A DNA stretch of 64,000 bases from Halichondria panicea (taxonomy: Eukaryota; Porifera; Demospongiae; Suberitida; Halichondriidae). The stretch covers positions 760,303 to 824,302 of the forward strand of contig NC_087380.1 of the NCBI RefSeq assembly GCF_963675165.1. Direction: 5' to 3'. Positions 32,788 to 48,682 of the stretch are shown piece after piece. Position 1 is the first letter of the stretch; the number at the start of each line of letters is the position of its first letter. Made by a program: the position numbers and the translations under genes. The notes under the pieces were generated by a model, which saw only the letters and a program-made list of their open reading frames with translations, did no database searches and was not told the origin of the DNA.

Positions 32788-35700
32788 CTACTTGTTCTCT
32801 GTGTTGCAGTCAGTGGGTGCATAAGCTGCACAGGCTGAGAGCTGGTAGTCTGCAGGAGGAGGGGGGCGTGGCTGGTCCACCACCTCATAGGTAGCCTCCT
32901 CTTGTAGTTTGCTCAACCCCTCGTAATCATGGGAGGGGAGATGACTCATCACCACTGGGGGTAGTCTGCACGAAATAGAATAATATATGGAATACATTAA
33001 CTCACATGTACATAATTATAATTATTCTAGTATAAGGGCAGAAGCTCTCTATACAACCACACTGGTATGTACAGCTACTTCATTCACAGACCATGCACAC
33101 TAACACTCACTGTGTTGGTTGGCTGCCTGTCTTCTCATCACTCATGTCCTTGGATCCAGACCTCCGTAGCCTTAGTAACAACAGCATAACCAGCACAAGC
33201 AATACGATCAGTACTAGCACAGCAATGACCAAGACTCCAGCAACCACCCAACCAGCCACTGCACCAACATTGACCACTACACTCTCTGTGGGTGAGGTAG
33301 TAGCAGTTGTCCGATTAGTGATGTCCTCAGGGCACTCTGGACTATTTCTGTCAGTGATCACCATAGGGCAAGTGTTTGTCAAACCAAGTCGGGTACTTTG
33401 TACTATGATGCTTCGAGTGTCCTTGATCCATTGTTCAGTTAAAGAAATTAATTCCACAGCAGATACATTCTCTGTTCCAGTCAAAACAACTCTGTAGGTC
33501 ACATGACTAGAGGAGCCCTCGAAACAATCAATGAACTCGTCAGTGAGAAGGGAGGGGCTGAACCCACAAGCACACAATCCTTCAACACCTTGAGATAGTC
33601 TTGTAGTGATGTCACTGGCTTTGGCCGTTGTCTCTAAGTCAATGTACACCTCACAGTTTGTTATTCCATCCAGACGAAAAGTTGAATGTTGAGTGCTGAA
33701 AAAACAAATTAACGGTCACAACATGAGCACTAGCTATGCACAGTCCATAAATGATTTTACTTAAATGGATACAATGTCTAGACATAGTGGCACTTACTCC
33801 TGAACTCAATGGTGTAGTGAGCAGCTACAGTGTGTCCCCCCTCAAGCTGACTGGAGGTAAGGATGACCTGACAGCTGTACTGACCAGCGTCTGACAAGTA
33901 GAGAGTGTCAAAGTTGAGGGTTGCTGTGCTGGTCATGAGTGACCCTCCCTCCCTCGTCCACTGGTAGGAGAGGGTGGGTTGTAGAGAGGCCCCTCCACTC
34001 AGGGAACAAGTGAGGGAGAAACTCTGACCAGCCATTGGACCACCACTGGAGGTGATCACAGCTAGGAGCTCTGTGAACATCATAACAATGTAGTTTCAGT
34101 TTAAACCTGAGTAAACACATCTAATGGGACGACAGATGACAACAGGTGGACCACATGAATTATAGACAGCTAATGTAAACATACAATTGATGTTGCTAAT
34201 AACTTGCGTACGTAAACAGGTTGGAGCATCTGGAGTCCACTGTCCATCAATACCACAAGTCCGAGTGTTTGCTCCAATGAGAGTGTATCCAGTGTTACAG
34301 GTGTAGGTAGCAGTCATCATGAAGGTGGTTCCAGAGGATGTGTCCACTGCTCCATTAGAGAGGGCGTCCAGGGAACCACAGTCAACAGCTAAACAACAAA
34401 AATTAATTTGTATTTGATTATTGATGGTCATACTGTACTCACGATTACAGGAAGGTTCTGACCCAGTCCAGTCTCTATTAGCCTGACAAGTCCTGGTCAT
34501 ATCTCCACTACGTGTGTAGCCAGTGTCACAGGTGTAGGTAGCAATGCTTGAGAGGGTGGTCCCTGTTGTAGTGACTCTTCCATTGATAGGATCACTCAAT
34601 GATCCACAGCTAACTGTAAGGAACAACATTACATGTGTACAATGTGCCTATTTAACTTCTAACCTGTACAAGTTGGACTACCACCATCAGACCACCCACT
34701 GGCAGTACAGGTCCTTGGTACACCTCCACTGAATTCATACCCAGAGATACAGCTGTAGGTAACCGTGGAACCCACAGCTCTGGGAATGGTGGGGTCGCTG
34801 TAGGTCACCACTCCATTGGGCGGTAGTTGGACGTTGTAGCAAATCACTGAATAGAAATAGCATTTAGTTAAATATAACTCCTAAAGTCGTCAGTTTGAGT
34901 ACATACGTGTACAAGTGAGGGGTGTTCCACTCCATGATCTATCAGACTGACAGGTCCTAGTGCCTCCACCAGCTAACACGGTGTACCCAGTGACACAGCT
35001 CTGTGTAGCCATGGCTCCCTCTAGTACGGGGGATGAGGGTGGATCGTAGACGATGAATCCATTGGTGAGGGTGAGGAGAGGACAGATAGCTGTGGGGGAA
35101 CACTTGATATCAGTTCAACAACACATCCCCCTCACCAGTACAGACAGGGTCATCTCCAGTGCTCCATCCACTAGCAGTACACGTCCTCACCATCAGTCCA
35201 GTCATCTGGTAGCCAGGGTTACAGGTGTAGGTAGCTGTGCTCTCAAAGGTGGTACTGGGTGTATCAACCATACCATTGGAGGGGTCGGTGAGGGGGCCAC
35301 AGTCAACAACTGCAGTGTATAATAATAAGCTTTAAAAACAGGTGGCCACGGTGTTCACTGGTCTAGTATTCATGGTCTCTGCATTATAGCCAATCATTCC
35401 ATTGGTTGCAGCAGGCAAGTCAGAGCAGGTAGTGGTGCTGACTGCACACATTATAATGAAAGCAATTTTACACTCTTGGTGGGTACAGATGGCCAGGACA
35501 AAATTTAATGACAATGCTAGAAAAATCTTGATAATAGTTACTCTTACGTTCACAAGTGGGTCTCACAGTGCTACTCCACTGCATTGTGACATCATTACAG
35601 GTGATGGATGAGATGGTCGTCACAGCGTACCCAGGGTCACAGGTGTAGGTGGCCATGTTGGTGTCTGCATCGTATGAGATCGTTCCATTAGACAGGGGAC

Positions 35701-36358
35701 TCAGTGTGGGGCAGGGAGCTGTGGGGGGTGGGGGTTAGTATTGGACATAGACAATAATTATAGTCAGCACTCACTGAAGGTGACACATCTCCTCTCATTG
35801 GTGGCAGTCCTCACACAGCAATGTTCTCCATCAGGACTGAAGTGTGTGGGACCACGATACAGAGCAACGCCAAAATTAGGAATATCTCTGATGAACACTT
35901 CGTCCTGAACTGGTAATGATTCACTTTCAAATTGCAATTCACTCCCATCGGGGAACAGCCACAATACACTATCAGTATCTACGGTGAAGCAAAACCAGGG
36001 ACGTGGTAGACCACTATATCCTGATCCAACATCAGAGAATGAGATGATCTCTCCAGTGTGGTCAGTGCCATCACCGAATTCATTGGATGCTGCCAGTCCA
36101 GCTGTATGCCAAAATACAATAATTGATGCTCTGATACCAAACCTATAATACTTGTTTCATCTACTATCCAATAGCACAGGTTAGTATTAGCTTAGCCATA
36201 ATTATAGCTGACTGTATGATAGTATCTATGCATGATCTATATCAACTCACTCAGAGGCTGCTGTCCATACACAAGAGAAGCACTTCCCAGCAGACAGCAG
36301 AGAAATAACCTTGAGGGGAACATTCTCATTATTCTTGTAGCCAAGAGTTCATTATTCA
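32788..36358 (-). CDS. Sushi/Ig receptor with ITAM-like tail (locus D), with exon deletion and 2-nt insertion
   Basis: The signal exon (36251-36358) begins MNNELLATRI and has a FLCCLLGSASLVYG core like locus A rather than B or C. Then an Ig-like exon (35778-36100, WLFPDGS, GEHCCVRT), sushi exons at about 35542-35720, 35141-35312, 34905-35092, 34666-34847, 34443-34613 and 34212-34389, an Ig exon (33797-34071), a membrane-proximal plus membrane-span exon (33107-33695) and a tail exon (to the stop at 32788). One sushi exon (35341-35440) has lost its second half and its donor compared with locus B 22824-23019; skipping it would keep frame. The membrane-proximal exon has two extra A/T near 33678 (GACGAAAAG against GACGAAG in B), which would shift the frame before the membrane span. 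The tail is almost identical to that of B. Confidence 0.72.
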
Positions 36359-36547
36359 TCCTATATTAAACTCTTGCTAGGTTAGCTGATATATATTGCT
36401 CAAAATTAATTAATTGCATTCTTGAGAATCTGATTGGATTCATACTGAAAGCACACACTATACAAAGTCATGATAAGGAAGTGTGCACATTAAATTGCAG
36501 TTCTATAGAATAACACTGTTCAGTGGTCCCAGTTAGTGTGTGTAGTG

Positions 36548-39500
36548 TCATCTCCCTCCATTGTATCCAGGGAACAGGTCCAATAGTACTGCCTGTAGGG
36601 ACTTGTTGACTGTCATGGCATAGTCCTTGCCCAGGTCATGACGACAGTTGGGGCAGCTGTACACGTCCACCTTGAAGGAACGACTCAGACACGTCTAGTG
36701 TGTGGGTGTGTATGTGTGTGTGTGGGGGGGGGAAGTGAGGGACGCAGTGGGGGTAGTGTACACTTGCATAAGATACTCATTGAAAACAAAACCATGATGG
36801 ATGCAAAATAGCAATTGTAAACGGTAGATCTATGTAAAATAAAGATATAGATCTATAAAATCAGAGGAGGTCCGACACGCGTGCCTCGATTAGGCTAATT
36901 GCCTCTGCAATAACCTTGAGCGTCGGCGTAACCACGCCTCGATTATACGCCCACACTCAAGGTTATTGCAGAGGCAATTAGCCTAATCGAGGCACGCCTC
37001 CTCTGATATAAAATCTTATCAATCTTGAGCTGCCGCTCATTAGCTATGTTATGAAGCCACACTACAAAGCCACAGTACATTAGTGATCTCTAGTGGTCAG
37101 TGGTTTCTCCCCACCTTACAGATGTTGTGACTGCAGGTGGTAGTGACGGGCTGGTAGACCACCTCCTGACACACGATGCAGTTGAATGTCTCCTGGATAC
37201 GACTCAGCAGACCAGCCTTAGGGAGAGAACAATGCAAATGAATATACACTACAGTACACTACAATGCAATAGAGTAGGTACAGTACACTACAGTAACAGT
37301 ACAGCATACACATACAGTAGGTACAGTATACATAGGGTGTACTCTAAACCCAATGATAACAAACAAAGCTGCTTCGTGTTTTCTCAATAAAGTAATAACA
37401 CATATAATAACATAGTCATAGTACCAGGTAAGTACTGCATGCCAGTACATGTCCCTATAAGCTATAAGGATTACTATACAGAGTCATACAGTGCTTCCAG
37501 GCAGCTAGTGACTCACTGAGCCCTCATCTTTGGACGAGGCTAGTAGCTCCTCCCACACTTTGCTGTTGACTGTGTCAGCCTTGATGAGTGACCTCTGACC
37601 TTTGCTCAGCTCGTACCGAGGTTGCTTACTCTTCTTGGCAGGGGAACCAGGAGCCTTGGAGTCTGCACGAAATTAAAAGCAATAGCTAAATCAATAATAG
37701 CTAAAGCGACAATCACAGACTAAAGTATATCAGATACACATACCAGGAGCCTTTCTCTTCCGTCCCCTCTTCCCCTTGTTGTCTGCCTCCTCCTCTGACC
37801 CCGCCCCATCATCAGCCTCCGCTTCTTTGCTCTGTTTCTTGGCAGCCTGAGCCTCGAGGTAGCCATCAGGATACTCCATGGTGAGGCCTAACTTCTTAAT
37901 GGCCTTCTTGCCCTCACGAGTCCAGGGAGCATGAGACTGTCAGAGAGAGGAGGAGAGAGGGAGAAGGGTAACTGGTGACACTAGTATTATATTATAGCAT
38001 AAAATAGAGGCTCTTGATTGCAGTACATATACATATCATGCCTTTAGTACGACTGCCAACACTGGTACAGTAACTACCTCCTACGAGCGTACCTCACGCA
38101 CCTATACTAATTAACACACAGGGTATAAATCAAGGGTATAATGTTTGCTGATTAAGTAACATTCATACTCAATATTAAAATTACAGTAGACTCTCGCTAT
38201 TCCGGCTCTCTGAAATGCGGCCACCTCGATATACCGGCCATTTGGTTTGGCACGGAATGCTAGCTATATGTTTACTGCACAAAACTCGACCTGAAGTACG
38301 GCCACTCGCTATTCCGTTTACCGGCCAGTGCTGACTGTCCCAAATAACGTTTTCAATGTAATTTTATATGTGTATTACGGCCGGATATGATGTTTTGGGT
38401 GTGGTTTAATAAATAAAATTGGATTACACTTAAATAGAGAGCAGAATGATTCATTATCTTTCATTATCCTCGAGACAAGAACTGCAAATCAGTGATTAGA
38501 TTCGAGGTAAGGTCGTTTTTAAGCCGCGGCTAATTATCTGAAGTACAGCCACCTCGCTATTCCGGCCAAGCTGCATGGTCCCAAGGGTGACCGGATTAAC
38601 GAGAGTCTACTGTATATTAAATGCAAAAAGGCTGCTATTCGGCGAAAACTAATCTGCAAAAACGTTTCTAATGGTCTTTCCTTGAAGTGTACCTACCTCA
38701 TCATCTCTCCTGAATAGGTACTTCCAGACAATGAATCCATTCTTGTTCTTCTCTGGCCAGTACTTGACCACCTTGTAGATCCCATCGTACCTGTTCCCCT
38801 CCTCGGGGGCGTACTCTGAACTCTTCCGTCCCTTGTAGTTCCGCACCACTCTCACTGGTTTGCTGTTTGTCCACTTCCGAGCACTACCACCTGTCTTGTC
38901 ATTGAGGGGGCAGTCACACGTACGAGCAAGCGCCCTGTGGGGGGTAGGGGGGGTATGGGGTGGTTGAAACAGTGCTCTATAAAATATTGAAAATTGTCAA
39001 CAATTGATCTATGAGCATGCCATCTGAAAGGGCTCAATCTAAGCTTTCAAAAAATAGTAAAATAACTGAAATTGAATTTTAGTTACGGCCATTGATTCGA
39101 TCCAATGATGAGTGTACCTGTTCATGGCTGTGAGCTTCTGGTCCATCGACTGTTTGGCCGTTCTCTTGTTGCCCGAGAGGTCACGACCTCCACTCCCAGA
39201 GTACGTGAACTCCTCACCGTTATCCTGGTCATCATCGTATCCACCTGACAACACGATGGAGTAGGCGCCGTCATCCTCGCGACCATGGATACCAGCAACG
39301 TGTGGACGGTGGACACCACTCTCACTCACCTACACAGGAAGACAGTTAGAGCACCATTATACCGTTGGTAGATTTTTAATCCGAAAATTTAAATTAGTAT
39401 GAGCAAAGCCAACAGGTTCTACATCACTATTCTGAGCTGTACGAATATTAAAATATACGTTATTTTCGTACGGTCAGAATTCTCATATTTTTCTGAAAAT

Positions 39501-41082
39501 TTAAATTATTAATGTGCAACTTGCAACTCAACAATGAGCTGCACGAATATTAGAATTAAAGTTGGTGGTTAGAGTGTAGTTACCTGAACTCTGAACTTCC
39601 ACATGGATCCAATTGGTACTCCAGGGATGGGTCCGAAATGGTTGGAGGGTACAATAGTACATACCTTGGTGCGACCCACACATGCCATGCCCTGAGGGAG
39701 AGGGGGACAAGAGATTGTCATAGCTAATATAAGCAAAGATTATACACGTACTTTACATTATTACGTACTTTACAGGCTTTTTACTTCTAAACATGCCATT
39801 GATTAAACGAAGGGGAGGAGGATTGTAGCTGAATATCTTTCAACAGCCATAACTTTAGTACCGTTGATCCAATGTAAAAAACGTTATGGTTTAAAATCAA
39901 ATAATGTAAATCCAACAGTCTATACGGCCACCCTCTACCGCACAGTGTGGTTCACCTTTCCCCAGTCTCTGCTACTCTCTCTCTTGTTGGAGACCATGTT
40001 TGCCTTCTTCTTACTCATTTTCATCTTCTCCCCTGCACCAATCACTTCAGACTTGTCTGTCTTACAATCAGGACAATACCTACAGGGGAGAGGGGGGGTG
40101 AATGCATAACCATAGCTACAGTGGGCCCAGGACCAGGGCCTAGTGGCAGCCATAGCTACAGTGGGCCCAGGACCAGGGCCTAGTGGCAGCCACAGCTACA
40201 GTGGCCCAGGACCAGGGCCTAGTGGCAGCCACAGCTACAGTGGGCAGGACCAGGGCCTAGTGGCAGCCATAGCTACAGTGGGCCCAGGACCAAGGCCTAG
40301 TGGCAGCCACAGCTACAGTGGGCCCAGGACCAGGGCCTAGCGAGGTCTCACCATTCATCCTCCTCGGGCACAGTCTGGAGTGGTGTACTGAGGCACCAGA
40401 GATGGTAGGCCTGATCACACTCATCACAGAGGATCTGCTTGTCAGGATCGTTCTTACCACCGCATACACTGCATGCACATGACTTGCACTTCCGTCGAGG
40501 ATTGTCCTTACAAACGTTACAGTCTGGCTTCTTGGTACGGGACTCCCCCTCATCACCGTTAGTCTCCGCCCCCTCACAACCATCAATACGAAACAGCTCA
40601 TCTGTAAAATGTAGTTTCACCTCCTCAGAAGCGTCAGCATTGCTCCTTTAAATAGAGAGAAATATTATAATTATTGTAATGTCAGTGAGATGATACCGTA
40701 CTTACCCTAGTATTAGTTTGCAATATATTTCTTTCTTTTTATCAACTTTTCGTGTAATTTCAGCATCGTACCAAAAACCCCTCTCCTTGGGGGCATCCGG
40801 GTTGTAGTTCACCATGGCAACAGTGCCCACTGACACCTACAGCACAGGGGAACAAAATGAACAAGTTACACAATAATAAAAAAAACCGAATACATACAAG
40901 TATAGTAAACAAGTTATAAAAATGGCTGACAAGCTTCACTGTGTGTGTGTGTGTGTGCGTGTGTGTACCTGTTCCCACTGTAGTCTGTATCTGGCCCTTG
41001 TCCTTACGTCCTCCCTGGTCACCACAGTAGGATCATCATCACTGTAGCTACAGGGAGAGGGGAGTACACACCCACACACACA

Positions 41083-41125
<43 letters not shown>

Positions 41126-42828
41126 ACACACACACACACAGGTAGACCCTCCAGCATTGACCATGATCTCACAGTGCTAAACATTCAAGACTGTGGTTTA
41201 CAAAACTAATTAAATGCTCAAACAAACTCTAACCTCGATTAGTTTCAACCAGTTAATGGTTCAGTTTCAACCCAGCAACTTACTCATCAAACTTGACATG
41301 ATATTGTGTTGTAGTCTCGCTATCAGGCTCTTCACTACTGGAGGAGGGGGCGGGATCTGTCGTTACCTTGACAACCAGGGCCTCAAACCATGCTCCCATT
41401 CGCCGATCCTTTGCATCAACTTTATCTCCAACCTGCAGCAGAATGGAGTCAATCGAAGTTACCCCAGACACTGGAAATGTTATCAAATGTTATACCTTGT
41501 ACTGTCCAGCAGTGCCTGCCTCACCATTGCCCTCAGGAGCATGTCCATTGGCCTCACCATTTGCATCCCCATTGGTGGAATCAGCTTTACCATTTGCTTT
41601 ACCGTTTGTTCCACCATTGGTAGCTTTACCATTGCTAGTAGCTTCAGTCTGGATGGAGGATGAACAGACATTATCATTACCATAAATCATTATTAGCAGA
41701 GCACAACTGCACTTGTTTGATGGCTTATAATCAGTGTAAGGTGGTGGTGTTTCCTAGGGAACAGCTAACAAGATTAGACACAGTGGACCACAGATAGGAA
41801 CCAAAGCAAGGAACTCAACAACCAATGCATGCCCACACTGGGCATAAACACACACACACATGCACACATGAGAGTTCAAAGGTAGACAGCCATTCTACAA
41901 ATGTACATCACATACCCACACACACACAGCCCCCACCCACACACACAGCTCTCACACGCACACATCCCACACGCCCCCACCCACACACACAGCTCTCACA
42001 CGCACACATCCCACACGCCCCTACCCACACACACAGCTCTCACACGCACACAGCTCCCACCCACACACACAGCTCACAGTGTCCATATCATCTCCGCCAG
42101 CTCCCACTTCGTTTTCAGCCTTGCTCTCATCTGATTGGTCGCTGGCTGTCACCTTACTCTCGACTGGTATATTCCTTATCAGAAGCTGCACAATCTCATT
42201 CAGTCCAACATCATAGTCAAACAGTGTGTGACCATCCTCCAACTGTGTGTGGTGTGGGCGTGTGTGTGTGTGTGGGGTGTGTGTGTTTGTGTGGGGTGTG
42301 TGTGTGGGGTGTGTGTGTGTGTGTGTGTGTGTTATTGGCAATACTTAGGTAACACCTGCTGCGGTAGTCAACCAAGACTAATGGAGTGTTTACAGGCACT
42401 TGTGAGGTTTCCTGAAACACCCCTAACTTGTGTGATTTAGAAGTAATTAAGCATTAAGCCAGCACTAGTACACTCCAACACAATCAGCACTCCACGTGTA
42501 ACATACATCACCAGCCATACCATCACTACAACACCAACATGTCAGTATGTAACTCGGCAACACGCTTATGATTGTGAAACACTGTATCCCATATGCCCCC
42601 GTGCACTATAGATCTACAGGCGACACGCTCGAACCATGTCCCACAGTGCACACAGATGGACCCATTCTCCCTCACTTGTTTTCCCCTGTAGAAGAGTCGC
42701 TGTTTCTCCACCTCGGCTTCGAAGGGCTCTACCAACATCTCTCTCAGCTCCTCTATCTTGGTGAGTTTGCTCAGGTCGTCGATACGGACATTTTTGCGCC
42801 CGTCCATTGTCCGCACTTGTATCCACAT
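36548..42828 (-). CDS. UHRF1: E3 ubiquitin ligase and hemimethylated-DNA reader UHRF1
   Basis: Nuclear protein that binds hemimethylated CpG and histone H3 and recruits DNMT1 by ubiquitylating H3. Domains in order: ubiquitin-like start ([20 protein letters not shown], exon about 42685-42828, continuing [11 protein letters not shown] at 42068-42238), an Asn/Gly-rich linker (41490-41660), tandem Tudor (about 41281-41432, 40970-41048, 40706-40838; [11 protein letters not shown] and [13 protein letters not shown]), PHD with pre-PHD zinc knuckle (40349-40646; [12 protein letters not shown]), SRA (39582-39691, 39118-39328, 38697-38934; [11 protein letters not shown] and [14 protein letters not shown]), a Lys-rich linker and a C-terminal RING (37117-37215 and 36548-36695; [21 protein letters not shown]). 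All five family domains are present. Stop TGA at 36548-36550. It implies a working CpG-methylation maintenance pathway. Confidence 0.95.
36861..37006. mobile_element. Foldback element in a UHRF1 intron
   Basis: TCAGAGGAGGTCCGACACGC with CCTCGATTAGGCTAATTGCC at the left faces an almost complete complement ending GGCACGCCTCCTCTGA. The arms cover nearly the whole 146 bp, so the unit is one long hairpin. It shares its terminus with 7178-7314. Confidence 0.8.
37216..37520. other. UHRF1 intron with CAGTACACTA-type low-complexity sequence
   Basis: Short imperfect repeats of TACAGTACACTACAGTA between two RING-side exons. No exon is seen. Confidence 0.5.
38184..38612. mobile_element. pogo/Tigger-like MITE at TA in a UHRF1 intron
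   Basis: Ends CAGTAGACTCTCGCTATTCC and GGATTAACGAGAGTCTACTG with TA on both sides (38182-38183 and 38613-38614). The CAGTAGACTCTCG terminus is characteristic of pogo/Tigger elements. Internal copies of CTCGCTATTCCGGCC are present. No transposase is seen in its 429 bp. Confidence 0.88.
40105..40345. repeat. Tandem repeat of about 40 bp, about six units, in a UHRF1 intron
   Basis: The unit contains CAGTGGGCCCAGGACCAGGG and CCTAGTGGCAGCCA. It fills almost the whole intron between the PHD exon and the next exon. A collagen-like open frame through it is an artefact. Confidence 0.93.
41068..41142. repeat. CA microsatellite in a UHRF1 intron
   Basis: (CA)n with CCACA interruptions. Similar CA/GT tracts occur in UHRF1 introns at about 41920-42080 and 42240-42332. 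Confidence 0.9.
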
Positions 42829-43003
42829 CTTGGCCCTCAGTACGGTGCAGTGATACTTGTTTGGTGATAAGAGGTCTTCTTGGTGAGAGAACTACCTGTT
42901 TACTATCGTTGAATCTCTAAGTCCACGCGGCCCCTACTGCGCATGCGCAAACATTGACAACAATGCGGTACACTTTCATATAACTTCATATAACACTGAG
43001 CTA

Positions 43004-48363
<5,360 letters not shown>

Positions 48364-48682
48364 GGTGCCGCTGCTGTAGTACTGAAGCTGTGAGACCTCC
48401 TGTACATGTACAATTCCATGTACTCTTGGCAACAGCTTGCACATGCGCAGTAGACAGACCACGTGTGTTTCGTGGACTTTTCCCAGGAGAATTGCTACCA
48501 CATGCACACAGTGTGTATTTTCATGGTATTTTCAGCTGTAAGTTCAGTTCTGGCTATAGTGTCTACAGTAGTTAATACATCTCTGTATCTCAAACAAGTA
48601 AGTGCTTTACTCTCTCTAGGTTGATGCCACCAACCACTGCATTGCTGAGTCACTGTGTTGCATAAGCCATAGCAAGATAAGC
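48364..48682. promoter_or_regulatory. Divergent promoter region between MSH5 and the Raver-like gene
   Basis: The two start codons face away from each other across 319 bp, so regulatory sequence is probably shared. I see no TATA box at a convincing position. Part of the interval must be 5' UTR. Confidence 0.55.

Noticed and set aside
40143..40340. Collagen-like Gly-Pro-rich open frame
   Set aside because: It is a 40-bp tandem repeat filling a UHRF1 intron; the real PHD exons are on the other strand.
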